A model generated the notes under the pieces. The model did no database searches. It worked only from the letters and a program-made list of their open reading frames with translations, and was not told the origin of the DNA. 64,000 bases of DNA from Actinoplanes derwentensis (GTDB lineage: Bacteria > Actinomycetota > Actinomycetes > Mycobacteriales > Micromonosporaceae), in assembly GCF_900104725.1 (NCBI RefSeq), contig NZ_LT629758.1:9962001-10026000 (forward strand), read 5' to 3'. The position numbers and the translations under genes are program-made. Positions 33,693-41,103 of this stretch are shown piece after piece (position 1 is the first letter of the stretch; every line of letters starts with the position of its first letter).

Positions 33693-34996
33693 CAGGTGAT
33701 CGCTTTGCGGGCCTCGGTGACGAACTGGTCGCCGGCTTGTTTGGCGGTGGTGCGCCCGAACTCGACCTCGGTGCTGAGCGTCTTGAGGATGTTGGTGAGC
33801 TTGCTGGCGCCCAGCGGGTACGGGTACGACGGCGGCAGCTTCTCGTTCTGGAGTCTGGCCAGGAAGTCGGCGGACCGCTTGTTGTCGGCCTCCAGCGCCG
33901 GCGCGATCTGCTCGGCGATGGCCCGGTTCGGCGGCACTCCACGGGTGGTGCCGGCCACCTTCGCCGCCTCCGCGTCGTTGATCAGGAAGTTCAGGAGAGC
34001 GAGAGTCTCCTTCGGGTGCTTCGAGACGGCCGCGATCGACCAGAGCGCCGGAGTGTCGATGGACTGCCCGCGCCGCGGTGCCCCGGATTCGCCGGGGATG
34101 CGCAGCAGTTCCAGGGTGCCGCCGCAGGTCTGGTTGTAGCCGAGCAGGTTGTTGGTCGGGATGATCTGCGAGGCGATCGACTTCTTCGCCAGGTAGGACT
34201 GGGCCGGGGAGGCGCCGTTGTTCTGGTCGATGAACCCGGCCGGCGGGAAGGCACCCCGGGCGCGCAGGTCGAGGGTGAGCTGGAACCAGGCGGTGACGGT
34301 GGCCGCGGTGGCGCCCAGCTTTCCGTCGGCGGTGAAGAAGTCCTCACCGCGCTGACGGGCGAAGACCAGCAGGTTGGCGACCGTCCACGGTTCGAAGTTG
34401 GATCCGTACACCTTGTTGTCGCTCGCCTTGGAGATCTGGGCGGCGAAATCACCGAACTGTTCCCAGCTCCAGGTGTCGCCGTCCGGGATGGCCACGCCGT
34501 ACTTGTCGGTGAGCGCCTTGTCGACGACGAAACCGATGGTGTTGAGCCCCGACGGCACGCCGAATGACTGCGGCCCGACCTGGCCGAGCGCGGCGGCCTG
34601 CGGGGTGAGCCCGGTCAGGTCCAGGGCGCCGGACTGGGCGGTGAGGTCGAGCAGGCTGCCGCGGTCGGCGTACTCGCGGAGGCTGTCGAAGCGCATGGCG
34701 AGGAGGTCCGGCGGGTCACCGGCGGCGAACCGGGCGGCGAGTTTGTCCTTGTACGGGCTGCTGTCCTGATATTCGGTGCGGACCCGGACACCCGGGTTGG
34801 CGCTCTGGAACAGGTCGAGTGACTTCTGGGTGAGTTCGGCGCGCTGGGCGTCACCCCACCACACCATGTTGATCTCGGTCTTCCCGTCGTCGCCGCCTTT
34901 GCCGCCGAAGCCGCGCCCACAGGCGGGCAGGGTGGCGGCGAGCCCCGCGAGACCGGCCAGCTTGAGTGCCTGGCGTCTAGGGACATGGTTGACCAT
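33692..34996 (-). CDS. Sugar ABC transporter substrate-binding lipoprotein, second transporter
   Basis: 434 aa. The N-terminus VPRRQALKLAGLAGLAATLP followed by AC combines a twin-arginine motif and a lipobox, so the protein may be Tat-exported and lipidated. Body of a cluster B binding protein: EINMVWWGDAQRAELTQKSL, ARFAAGDPPDLLAMRFDSLR, PSGLNTIGFVVDKALTDKYG and DGDTWSWEQFGDFAAQISKA. Preceded by GGAGG. First gene of an operon divergent from the DUF6807-GH43 operon; both promoters lie in the 152-base gap. Confidence 0.93.
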   Translation of the reverse strand: MVNHVPRRQALKLAGLAGLAATLPACGRGFGGKGGDDGKTEINMVWWGDAQRAELTQKSLDLFQSANPGVRVRTEYQDSSPYKDKLAARFAAGDPPDLLAMRFDSLREYADRGSLLDLTAQSGALDLTGLTPQAAALGQVGPQSFGVPSGLNTIGFVVDKALTDKYGVAIPDGDTWSWEQFGDFAAQISKASDNKVYGSNFEPWTVANLLVFARQRGEDFFTADGKLGATAATVTAWFQLTLDLRARGAFPPAGFIDQNNGASPAQSYLAKKSIASQIIPTNNLLGYNQTCGGTLELLRIPGESGAPRRGQSIDTPALWSIAAVSKHPKETLALLNFLINDAEAAKVAGTTRGVPPNRAIAEQIAPALEADNKRSADFLARLQNEKLPPSYPYPLGASKLTNILKTLSTEVEFGRTTAKQAGDQFVTEARKAIT

Positions 34997-35030
34997 CTGG
35001 TCCTCCCGATCCGTCCATCGATTTGTTTCA

Positions 35031-35062
35031 GTGTTTTATCTATCGAGTGGAGTCCATGTCAA
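35031..35062 (-). promoter_or_regulatory. Promoter of the second transporter operon
   Basis: On the minus strand TTGACA (35057-35062) is followed, after 16-18 bases, by an AT-rich GATAAAAC block (35033-35040) that can serve as -10. No operator match to the LacI sites was seen. Confidence 0.5.
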
Positions 35063-35092
35063 CAGCTCACCCAGCTGGACATTCGCAGGAAA

Positions 35093-35141
35093 TGTAAGTT
35101 TGTTACAGAGGTTGACGTAAATGCCTTGGCGTCGGTAGCTT
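35093..35141 (+). promoter_or_regulatory. Promoter and TGTAA-N5-TTACA operator of the DUF6807 operon
   Basis: TTGACG (35112-35117), 18-base spacer, TAGCTT (35136-35141), then seven bases to the ATG, so the mRNA is likely leaderless. TGTAAGTTTGTTACA (35093-35107) is a perfect 5-5-5 inverted repeat ending four bases before the -35. The ROK regulator encoded in this operon is the first candidate to bind it. Confidence 0.7.
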
Positions 35142-35148
35142 GCCGCAC

Positions 35149-35985
35149 ATGCCGACCGTTCAGGCGCACGACCTGCGCTGTGCGGGCCGTGTCGTGGCCC
35201 GCTACGTCTGGGACCCGCAGCTACCCGCCACCGTCTCGCCCCGGCCCTACCTGCACCCGGTGACCACCCTGGCCGGCACCACCGTCACCGGCTTCATGCC
35301 CGACGACCACCGGCACCACCTCGGCGCCAGCATCGCCGTCCCCACCCTGAACACGGCCAACTTCTGGGGCGGCCGCACCTGGATCCCCGGCCGCGGCTCG
35401 ACCCACCTGGACAACCACGGCCGGCAGGGTCACCAGCGCTGGCTGCACCGCGCCGACGACCGGGTCGAGCAGGAGCTGCTGTGGACCGCCCGGGACGGCC
35501 GGGCCCTGGCCCACGAACACCGGGTGCTGGCCGTCGAACAGCTCTCCCTGGACGCCTGGGTGCTGCACGTCGCGTTCGCGCTGACCAGCGCCACCGGCGA
35601 TGCCCTGACCATCGCCAGCCCCGGAGCGAACGGCCGGGCCGGAGCCGGTTACGGCGGCTTCTTCTGGCGGGCGCCCGCCGGGCCGGCCGGGGTGCGGGCC
35701 TTCGGCGGAGACTCCGACCACGACGTGCACGGCAGCCGGGACCCCTGGATCGTCCTCAGCGGCGGTCATCCACCCTGGACGCTGATCTTCCTGGCCGGCC
35801 CGGCCACCGACCCCTGGTTCGTCCGTTCCGACGACTACGCCGGGGTCTGCGCAGCCATCGCCTGGGACAGCCCGCTGACGATCGCGGCCGGTGAGGTCTT
35901 CGCCCGGGAACTGCGGATCATCATCGCCGACGGCCCGGCTACCCCCGAGACGATCGCCGCCGCGACCGCAAGGACGTCCGGATGA
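35149..35985 (+). CDS. DUF6807 (PmoA-like) family protein
   Basis: 278 aa, no signal. It matches the family often labelled PmoA, now DUF6807: RPYLHPVTTLAGTTVTGFMP, DDHRHHLGASIAVPTLNTAN, FWGGRTWIPGRGSTHLDNHG, GRAGAGYGGFFWRAP and ATDPWFVRSDDYAGVCAAIA. The HRHH cluster suggests a metal or sugar site. Despite the label it has no relation to the membrane methane monooxygenase subunit. It is a paralogue of the gene at 37574 and is coupled by ATGA overlap to GH43, which links the family to sugar catabolism. Its biochemical role is unknown. Confidence 0.85.
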   Translation: MPTVQAHDLRCAGRVVARYVWDPQLPATVSPRPYLHPVTTLAGTTVTGFMPDDHRHHLGASIAVPTLNTANFWGGRTWIPGRGSTHLDNHGRQGHQRWLHRADDRVEQELLWTARDGRALAHEHRVLAVEQLSLDAWVLHVAFALTSATGDALTIASPGANGRAGAGYGGFFWRAPAGPAGVRAFGGDSDHDVHGSRDPWIVLSGGHPPWTLIFLAGPATDPWFVRSDDYAGVCAAIAWDSPLTIAAGEVFARELRIIIADGPATPETIAAATARTSG

Positions 35986-37427
35986 CCTATCGCAACCCGG
36001 TTCTCTTCGCGGACTTCTCCGACCCCGATGTCGTACGGGTGGGCAGGGACTACTGGATGACCGCTTCCAGCTTCAACCGGGTGCCGGGACTGCCGCTGCT
36101 GCACTCCACCGATCTGGTCGACTGGCGGCTCACCGGGTACGCGCTGGCCCGGCTACCGGACCGGTACGACATGCCCCGGCCCGGCTGCGGCGTGTGGGCC
36201 CCGGCTCTGCGGCACCACGACGGGCGGTTCTGGATCTGCTACCCCGACCCGGACCTCGGCATCTTCGTGACCACCGCGGACGATCCGGCCGGGCCGTGGA
36301 GCGAACCGCGGCTCATCCTGCCCGGCCGCGGGCTCATCGACCCGTGCCCGCTGTGGGACGACGACGGTGACACCTATCTGGTGCACGCCTGGGCCCGCAG
36401 CCGGTGCGGCTTCAACAACCGGCTGACCGCTCACCGGATGACGGCCGATCTCACCCGCCCCCTGGACGCGGGCACGGTCGTCGTCGACGGTGACACCATC
36501 GACGGTTGCCGGACCCTCGAAGGGCCCAAGTGGTACCGCCGCGACGGCTGGTACTGGATCTTCGCCCCCGGCGGAGGAGTGACGAACGGCTGGCAGTACG
36601 CGATGCGGTCCCGGCACGTGTTCGGCCCGTACGAGCCCCGGATCGTCCTCGCCCAGGGCGACACCGAGGTCAACGGCCCGCATCAGGGCGCCTGGGTGGA
36701 GACCGAAGCGGGCGAGAGCTGGTTCCTGCACTTCCAGGACCGGGGCGCCTTCGGCCGGATCGTCCACCTGCAACCGATGCGCTGGGGCGCTGACGGCTGG
36801 CCGGTGCTCGGCGCCGACGGCTCACCAGTGCCGTCCCACCGCGACCCGCTTCCCGCCCCCGCAGTTTCCGGGGCACGCCGCGCAGCCGGATCGCCGTGGA
36901 GTTGGCCGGCCAATCCGGAACCCGGGTGGCTGCTCGACCGTCCCGGTGCCGGGTTGCGGCTCGCCTGTCTGGCGAAGGACGGCACCGACCTGCGGGCCGT
37001 CCGCAACGTGCTCGGGCAGCGGCTGAGCGGACCCCGGACGCGGGCCGAGGTCGAGCTGACGTTGCGCGCCGGAGTGGGCGCGCGGGCCGGGCTGGTGCTG
37101 CTCGGCCGTACCTACGCCTGGATCGGTCTGGAGAACCGGCCCGACGGCACCCATCTGATCTGCCGCGCCGCCGACGGCGACGCGGAACAGGACGTGGCGG
37201 ACCCGGTCACGGTCCCCGCCGATACGCCGGTGCGGCTCAGCGTGGCCGTGACCGGTTCGGCGGTGGTCCGGTTCGCCGCGGAGATCGGCGGTGAACGGCG
37301 GTTGTGCGGCCCGCCGTTCACCGCCACCTCCGGCCTCTGGGTCGGCGCGACCCTCGGTCTGTTCGCCGTCGGCCCGGACGGTTTCGCGGACTTCGGTCCC
37401 CTCGACATCACGCCGGAGGAGCCATGA
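35982..37427 (+). CDS. GH43 beta-xylosidase/alpha-L-arabinofuranosidase, intracellular
   Basis: 481 aa, no signal peptide. The five-bladed propeller carries the catalytic triad: Asp in FADFSDPDVVRVG (about 14), Asp in GLIDPCPLWDDDG (about 116) and Glu in TLEGPKWYRRDG (about 183). The C-terminal beta-sandwich (about 325-481, LDRPGAGLRLACLAKDGTDL onward) is the GH43_C2/DUF1349-like domain found in xylosidases of this type. It would trim imported xylo- or arabino-oligosaccharides. Overlaps the DUF6807 gene by four bases. Confidence 0.93.
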   Translation: MTYRNPVLFADFSDPDVVRVGRDYWMTASSFNRVPGLPLLHSTDLVDWRLTGYALARLPDRYDMPRPGCGVWAPALRHHDGRFWICYPDPDLGIFVTTADDPAGPWSEPRLILPGRGLIDPCPLWDDDGDTYLVHAWARSRCGFNNRLTAHRMTADLTRPLDAGTVVVDGDTIDGCRTLEGPKWYRRDGWYWIFAPGGGVTNGWQYAMRSRHVFGPYEPRIVLAQGDTEVNGPHQGAWVETEAGESWFLHFQDRGAFGRIVHLQPMRWGADGWPVLGADGSPVPSHRDPLPAPAVSGARRAAGSPWSWPANPEPGWLLDRPGAGLRLACLAKDGTDLRAVRNVLGQRLSGPRTRAEVELTLRAGVGARAGLVLLGRTYAWIGLENRPDGTHLICRAADGDAEQDVADPVTVPADTPVRLSVAVTGSAVVRFAAEIGGERRLCGPPFTATSGLWVGATLGLFAVGPDGFADFGPLDITPEEP

Positions 37428-37519
37428 CCCCCGGGTCCGGCCGTCCCGAACTCGACCCGGCACGGGCCCGGCGGTGCACGATCGCAAGCCATCGGGGCGG
37501 CTGGCGGCCCCGCGTCTGA
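37424..37519 (+). other. Possible 31-codon ORF overlapping the GH43 stop
   Basis: An ATG at 37424 overlaps the GH43 stop (ATGA), with GGAGG a few bases upstream, and runs to a TGA at 37519. The arginine-rich product resembles nothing I know. It could couple translation to the following gene, be a truncated remnant, or be chance. Confidence 0.3.
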
Positions 37520-37573
37520 CCGTAGTCGATGACTATCCTGCTCAGATGTCGCCCGACCAGCCCGGAGGCCGCC

Positions 37574-38413
37574 GTGACCGGTGACGCCCCAGCAGTCCTG
37601 CGTCTCGGCGGCCACCCGGTCGCGGAGTACGTGTGGCGCCCGGAACTGCCCGTCGCACTGTCGCCCCGCCCGTACCTGCATCCGGTCCGCACCCTCGGCG
37701 GCCTCACCGTCACCGACCTGATGCCGCTGTCCCACCGCCACCACCTGGGCGTCAGTGTCGCCGTCGCCGAGGTGGACGGGGCCAACTTCTGGGGCGGCCG
37801 CACGTTCATCCCCGGTCACGGCCCGGCCTGGCTCGACAATCAGGGCTCGCAGGAGCATGTGCGCTGGCTGCGCCGCACCGACACGCACCTCAGTCACACG
37901 TTGCGCTGGGTGACCATCGACGGACGGCCGCTGCTCGCTGAACGCCGTGACCTGTCCTGCCGTCCGGCCGGTCCCGGCGCATGGGCCCTGGACTTCGGCT
38001 TCGCCCTCACCAACACCACGGGGGAGACGCTGCCGGTGCGCAGTCCGGCCGCGCACGGCCGGACCGGTGCCGGTTACGGTGGGTTCTTCTGGCGGGCACC
38101 TTCCGGTCACTGCCAGATCAAGACCCGGTGGGGTACGGGTCCCGAAACGGTCCACGGGCGGCGCGCCGGCTGGCTGACGGTCCTCGGGGACGGCTGGTCG
38201 CTGGTGTTCATCCCGGTCGGTGCCGAGACCCGGGCCGACCCGTGGTTCGCGCGCACCCGTGACTACCTGGGGTTCGGTTCCGCGCTGGCCTGGGACGAGC
38301 CGCTGCTGCTGGCACCCGGTGCCACGGTGGCCCGGCGGATCGTCACCGTGGTCGCCGACGGTCCGGTGGGCACCGAGCGGGCCGACGCGTACGCCGCCGA
38401 AACGGCCTCATGA
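37574..38413 (+). CDS. DUF6807 (PmoA-like) family protein, second copy
   Basis: 279 aa. Collinear with the protein at 35149: RPYLHPVRTLGGLTVTDLMP, SHRHHLGVSVAVAEVDGANF, WGGRTFIPGHGPAWLDNQG, GRTGAGYGGFFWRAPSG and ADPWFARTRDYLGFGSALAW. The GTG at 37574 has GGAGG six bases upstream and gives the same length as the paralogue; ATG 37529 would add 15 residues. It overlaps the ROK gene by four bases. Two divergent copies in one operon suggest separate substrates or a heteromer. Confidence 0.85.
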   Translation: MTGDAPAVLRLGGHPVAEYVWRPELPVALSPRPYLHPVRTLGGLTVTDLMPLSHRHHLGVSVAVAEVDGANFWGGRTFIPGHGPAWLDNQGSQEHVRWLRRTDTHLSHTLRWVTIDGRPLLAERRDLSCRPAGPGAWALDFGFALTNTTGETLPVRSPAAHGRTGAGYGGFFWRAPSGHCQIKTRWGTGPETVHGRRAGWLTVLGDGWSLVFIPVGAETRADPWFARTRDYLGFGSALAWDEPLLLAPGATVARRIVTVVADGPVGTERADAYAAETAS

Positions 38414-39756
38414 CCCGCCCGGTGCACCGGGTCGCGCCCGCGACGGACAGCCCGATCCGTCAGGACGGTCTGCGCGCCCACAATCTGATCCTGACGTTCC
38501 GGCAGATCGCCGGTTCCCGTCGTGCCCCGATCTCCCGCAGCGAGTTGTCCACGGCCACCGGCCTGACCCGCCCGACCATCTCCCGCATCGTCGACGAGTT
38601 GCTGGCCGCGGGCCTGATCGTGGAGGCCGCACCGGCTCGTTCCGGGAACAGCGGCCGTCCCCGGGTGGGCCTCAGCCTGGCCCGCACCGGCCCGGCCGGC
38701 CTGGGCCTGGACATCCGGGCCGGTGCCCTCTCCGCGTGCGTGGTCGACCTGTCCGGAACCGTCCGCCACCTGGACTTCCTGCCACATCCCACGGTCCCGC
38801 CGCCTGTCCCGCCGGCCTCTGTCCCGCGGGCCTCTGTCGCGCGGGCCTCTGTCTCACCGCCTTCCGGTCCGTCGCCTTCCGGGTTGTCGGTCTCCGGCTC
38901 GCCGCTGGGGAGTTCGCTGGGGAGTCCGGTGGGGAGTCCGGTGGGGACGTTGCGGGCTCTGGCCGGGATGGCGGAGCGGGCGATCGCGGCGGCCGCCGCC
39001 GAGGACCTGACCGTCGTGGGGGCGACCCTCGCGGTGCCCGGTCCGGTGGAGCGGGAGACGCTCGTCCGGTTCGCGCCCGCTCTGGGCTGGCGTGACGTCG
39101 ACGCCGGAGCGGTTCTCGGGGAGCTGATCGCCGCGCCGGTGTCGGTCGGTAACGACGCCGCGCTGGCGACTCTCGGCGAGTTGTACGCGGGCCCGCCCGA
39201 ACTGCGGGACTTCGTCTGTGTGAGCGGCGAGTTCGACATCGGCGCCGGGATCGTGCTCGACGGTGCGCCGCAGCGCGGGTCCCGTGGTTATCTGGGGCAT
39301 GTGACGGTCGCCGCCGGTGGACGGTCCTGCGCGTGCGGGGCGACCGGCTGTCTGCAGGGTTACGCCGGACTGCGGGAGATCCTGATCGCGGCCGGTGGCG
39401 ACGACACCGGTGCGGCCCCGGCCGTGGCGATCGACGAACTGGTGACCGCCGGGGCGCCACGGGTGATCCAAGCGCTTGACCGGGCCGGTACCGCGCTCGG
39501 GGTGGCGCTGTCCGCGCTGCTCAACCTGGCCGAGGTCGACACCGTGCTGCTCGGCGGCGGGTACTCGCTGCTGGCGTCCTGGCTGACCGAGGGCATCGAG
39601 CGGGAGATCCGGTCCCGGGTGCTGACCGCCCGCTGGTCCCCGGTGCAGGTGCGTCCGGCACCGCTGGGCCCGGACGCGGCGGCGATCGGCGCGGCCCTGC
39701 ACGCCGTCGACCGGGTCCGCCGCGACCCGAACCGCTGGCTGGCCCGCACCCGGTAG
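38410..39756 (+). CDS. ROK-family repressor with a low-complexity insert
   Basis: 448 aa. N-terminal winged helix (about 20-85: HNLILTFRQIAGSRRAPISR, ELSTATGLTRPTISRIVDEL, then a SGRPRVGLSL wing), then the ROK domain with VVGATLAVPGPVERET, the zinc motif GHVTVAAGGRSCACGATGCL and VDTVLLGGGYSLLASWL. Between the first ROK strands (about 130-180) lies a Pro/Ser/Val/Gly-rich insert built on short DNA repeats. ROK repressors sense sugars. As last gene of the DUF6807-GH43 operon it probably controls this operon and perhaps the divergent transporter. Confidence 0.93.
   Translation: MTRPVHRVAPATDSPIRQDGLRAHNLILTFRQIAGSRRAPISRSELSTATGLTRPTISRIVDELLAAGLIVEAAPARSGNSGRPRVGLSLARTGPAGLGLDIRAGALSACVVDLSGTVRHLDFLPHPTVPPPVPPASVPRASVARASVSPPSGPSPSGLSVSGSPLGSSLGSPVGSPVGTLRALAGMAERAIAAAAAEDLTVVGATLAVPGPVERETLVRFAPALGWRDVDAGAVLGELIAAPVSVGNDAALATLGELYAGPPELRDFVCVSGEFDIGAGIVLDGAPQRGSRGYLGHVTVAAGGRSCACGATGCLQGYAGLREILIAAGGDDTGAAPAVAIDELVTAGAPRVIQALDRAGTALGVALSALLNLAEVDTVLLGGGYSLLASWLTEGIEREIRSRVLTARWSPVQVRPAPLGPDAAAIGAALHAVDRVRRDPNRWLARTR
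38815..38940 (+). repeat. Short in-frame repeats inside the ROK gene
   Basis: Three 15-nt units beginning GCCTCTGTC (38815-38859) and three 12-nt units (C/G)TGGGGAGT(T/C)CG (38905-38940) encode ASVPR-type and LGSS/VGSP-type repeats, lengthening a surface loop without frameshift. Confidence 0.8.
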
Positions 39757-39797
39757 AGCGCCGGCGCGACAGGGCCCGGAGCGGCAGGGCCCGCCGG

Positions 39798-39821
39798 GGC
39801 AGGGCGCCGGAGCGCCCTGCC
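39798..39821. terminator. Hairpin between convergent ROK and arabinanase genes
   Basis: GGCAGGGCGC-CGGA-GCGCCCTGCC, a perfect 10-bp stem with 4-base loop between the two stops. Confidence 0.75.
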
Positions 39822-39828
39822 GGGGCCG

Positions 39829-40794
39829 TCAGTAGACGTACGGCCAGGCTGAGGAATCCCAGCCCAGCAGGTTGATGCCGAGTTTCGCGGTGCCGGATGC
39901 GTTGTAGTAGTGGTAGACCAGCACGTCGGCGTCGGTGTCGGTGAAGACCGCCGGGTGGCCGGGGCCGTAGATCGCGTCGTGCGTGGCGAGGATCTCGGTG
40001 CCGCCGCCGGCGGTGGTGTAGGTGCCGGCCCGGTCCCGGTACGGTCCGGTGATGCTCGTCGACCGGGCCACCATCGTGCGGTACGTGCTGGACGCGCCCT
40101 GACAGCAGAAGTCGAACGACATGAACAGGTAGTAGTAGCCGTTGCGGTAGTGGATGACCGGCGCCTCCACCGACTTGCTGTTCACGAACCGCTCGGCGAT
40201 GTTGTAGAGCGTGGAGTCGGCGCGCAGCCCGGTGCTCGCGTTCAGTTTGACCATCTTGATGCCGGACCAGAACGAGCCGAACGTCAGCCACCACTCGCCG
40301 GACGAGGTGACCGTGAGGTTCGGGTCGATGGCGTTCCAGTTGCTCGACGTGGTCGACTCGATCACCTTGCCGATGTGGGTCCAGCTGCCGGACGTGCCGG
40401 TGGTGCTGGTGGCCAGGAAGATCGCCGACTTGCTGGAGCCGAACGTGGAGGCCGAGTAGTACAGCCAGTACTTGCCGTTGCGGTACGAGACGTCGGGCGC
40501 CCACAGGTTGGCGCCGTTGTTGGTGTAGGCATTGGCCCACGAGGTGCCGTTCGGGAACGCCTTCCCGGCGTCGGCGAAGGCGGTCCGGTCGGCGGACGTC
40601 TTCAGGGTGATGCCGTCACCGGTGTGGGCGAGCAGGTAGCCACCGGCCGGGCGCTTGACCACGGACGGGTCGTGCACGTTCGTCGAGCCGGTCACGGCAC
40701 CCGGGCCGGGGTAGGCGGCGGCGTGCGCGACGCCGGGGGCGGTGAGGGCGAGGATGCCGGCCAAGCCGGCGAGCAGCAGCTTACGAACTCTCAT
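39829..40794 (-). CDS. Secreted GH43 arabinan-degrading enzyme (endo-arabinanase type)
   Basis: 321 aa. Signal peptide MRVRKLLLAGLAGILALTAP cleaved near AHA-AAY. GH43 propeller with catalytic Asp in STNVHDPSVVKRPAGG, Asp in NWNAIDPNLTVTSSGEWWLT and Glu in NSKSVEAPVIHYRNGYYYLF. ANLWAPDVSYRNGKYWLYYS and AIYGPGHPAVFTDTDADVLV match GH43_5-type alpha-1,5-arabinanases. It would release arabino-oligosaccharides for the ABC transporters. A cre-like LacI operator overlaps its promoter. Confidence 0.92.
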   Translation of the reverse strand: MRVRKLLLAGLAGILALTAPGVAHAAAYPGPGAVTGSTNVHDPSVVKRPAGGYLLAHTGDGITLKTSADRTAFADAGKAFPNGTSWANAYTNNGANLWAPDVSYRNGKYWLYYSASTFGSSKSAIFLATSTTGTSGSWTHIGKVIESTTSSNWNAIDPNLTVTSSGEWWLTFGSFWSGIKMVKLNASTGLRADSTLYNIAERFVNSKSVEAPVIHYRNGYYYLFMSFDFCCQGASSTYRTMVARSTSITGPYRDRAGTYTTAGGGTEILATHDAIYGPGHPAVFTDTDADVLVYHYYNASGTAKLGINLLGWDSSAWPYVY

Positions 40795-40893
40795 GAGGTG
40801 TCGCCTCCGCTGGGGATGCGCGTTCTCCGCTCGGGGAAGCGGTGCGCGGCGGGACCGCCTCGACGGGGAAATCGAGACAGCTCTATTTCCTGT

Positions 40894-40921
40894 ATGTTAA
40901 CGATAACAATCGATTCGTCAA
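40894..40921 (-). promoter_or_regulatory. Arabinanase promoter with cre-like operator
   Basis: Minus strand TTGACG (40916-40921), 16-base spacer, TAACAT (40894-40899). TGTTAACGATAACA (40895-40908) fits the LacI/CcpA-type consensus TGWNANCGNTNWCA at every position and covers the -10. CAATCGATT next to it (40907-40915) is the core of the 22028 operator. Confidence 0.65.
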
Positions 40922-41103
40922 GCGTCTTGGGCCGCATTCGGCCCGGCGGACGCTCGTCGGCCCGGTGTCCCGCCCACCTCGCGTGACCGCCACGGGACTG
41001 TCGACGTCCGTACCAGAGGCAATTGATCTAAGAATTCGATCTGGACCGCCGATCATCTGGTCCGGACGGCGCGTGCAGGCGTGCCGACGGCGAAGGAGTG
41101 GAC
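40922..41103. other. Upstream region of the FIST gene
   Basis: No gene. AAGGAG stands five bases before the FIST ATG. An AT-richer patch near 41020-41040 may hold its promoter, but no clear -35/-10 pair was seen. Confidence 0.4.

Noticed and set aside
35149..38413. Particulate methane monooxygenase subunit A
   Set aside because: The two soluble proteins have no transmembrane segments and no neighbouring pmoB or pmoC; the label is a family-name artefact.
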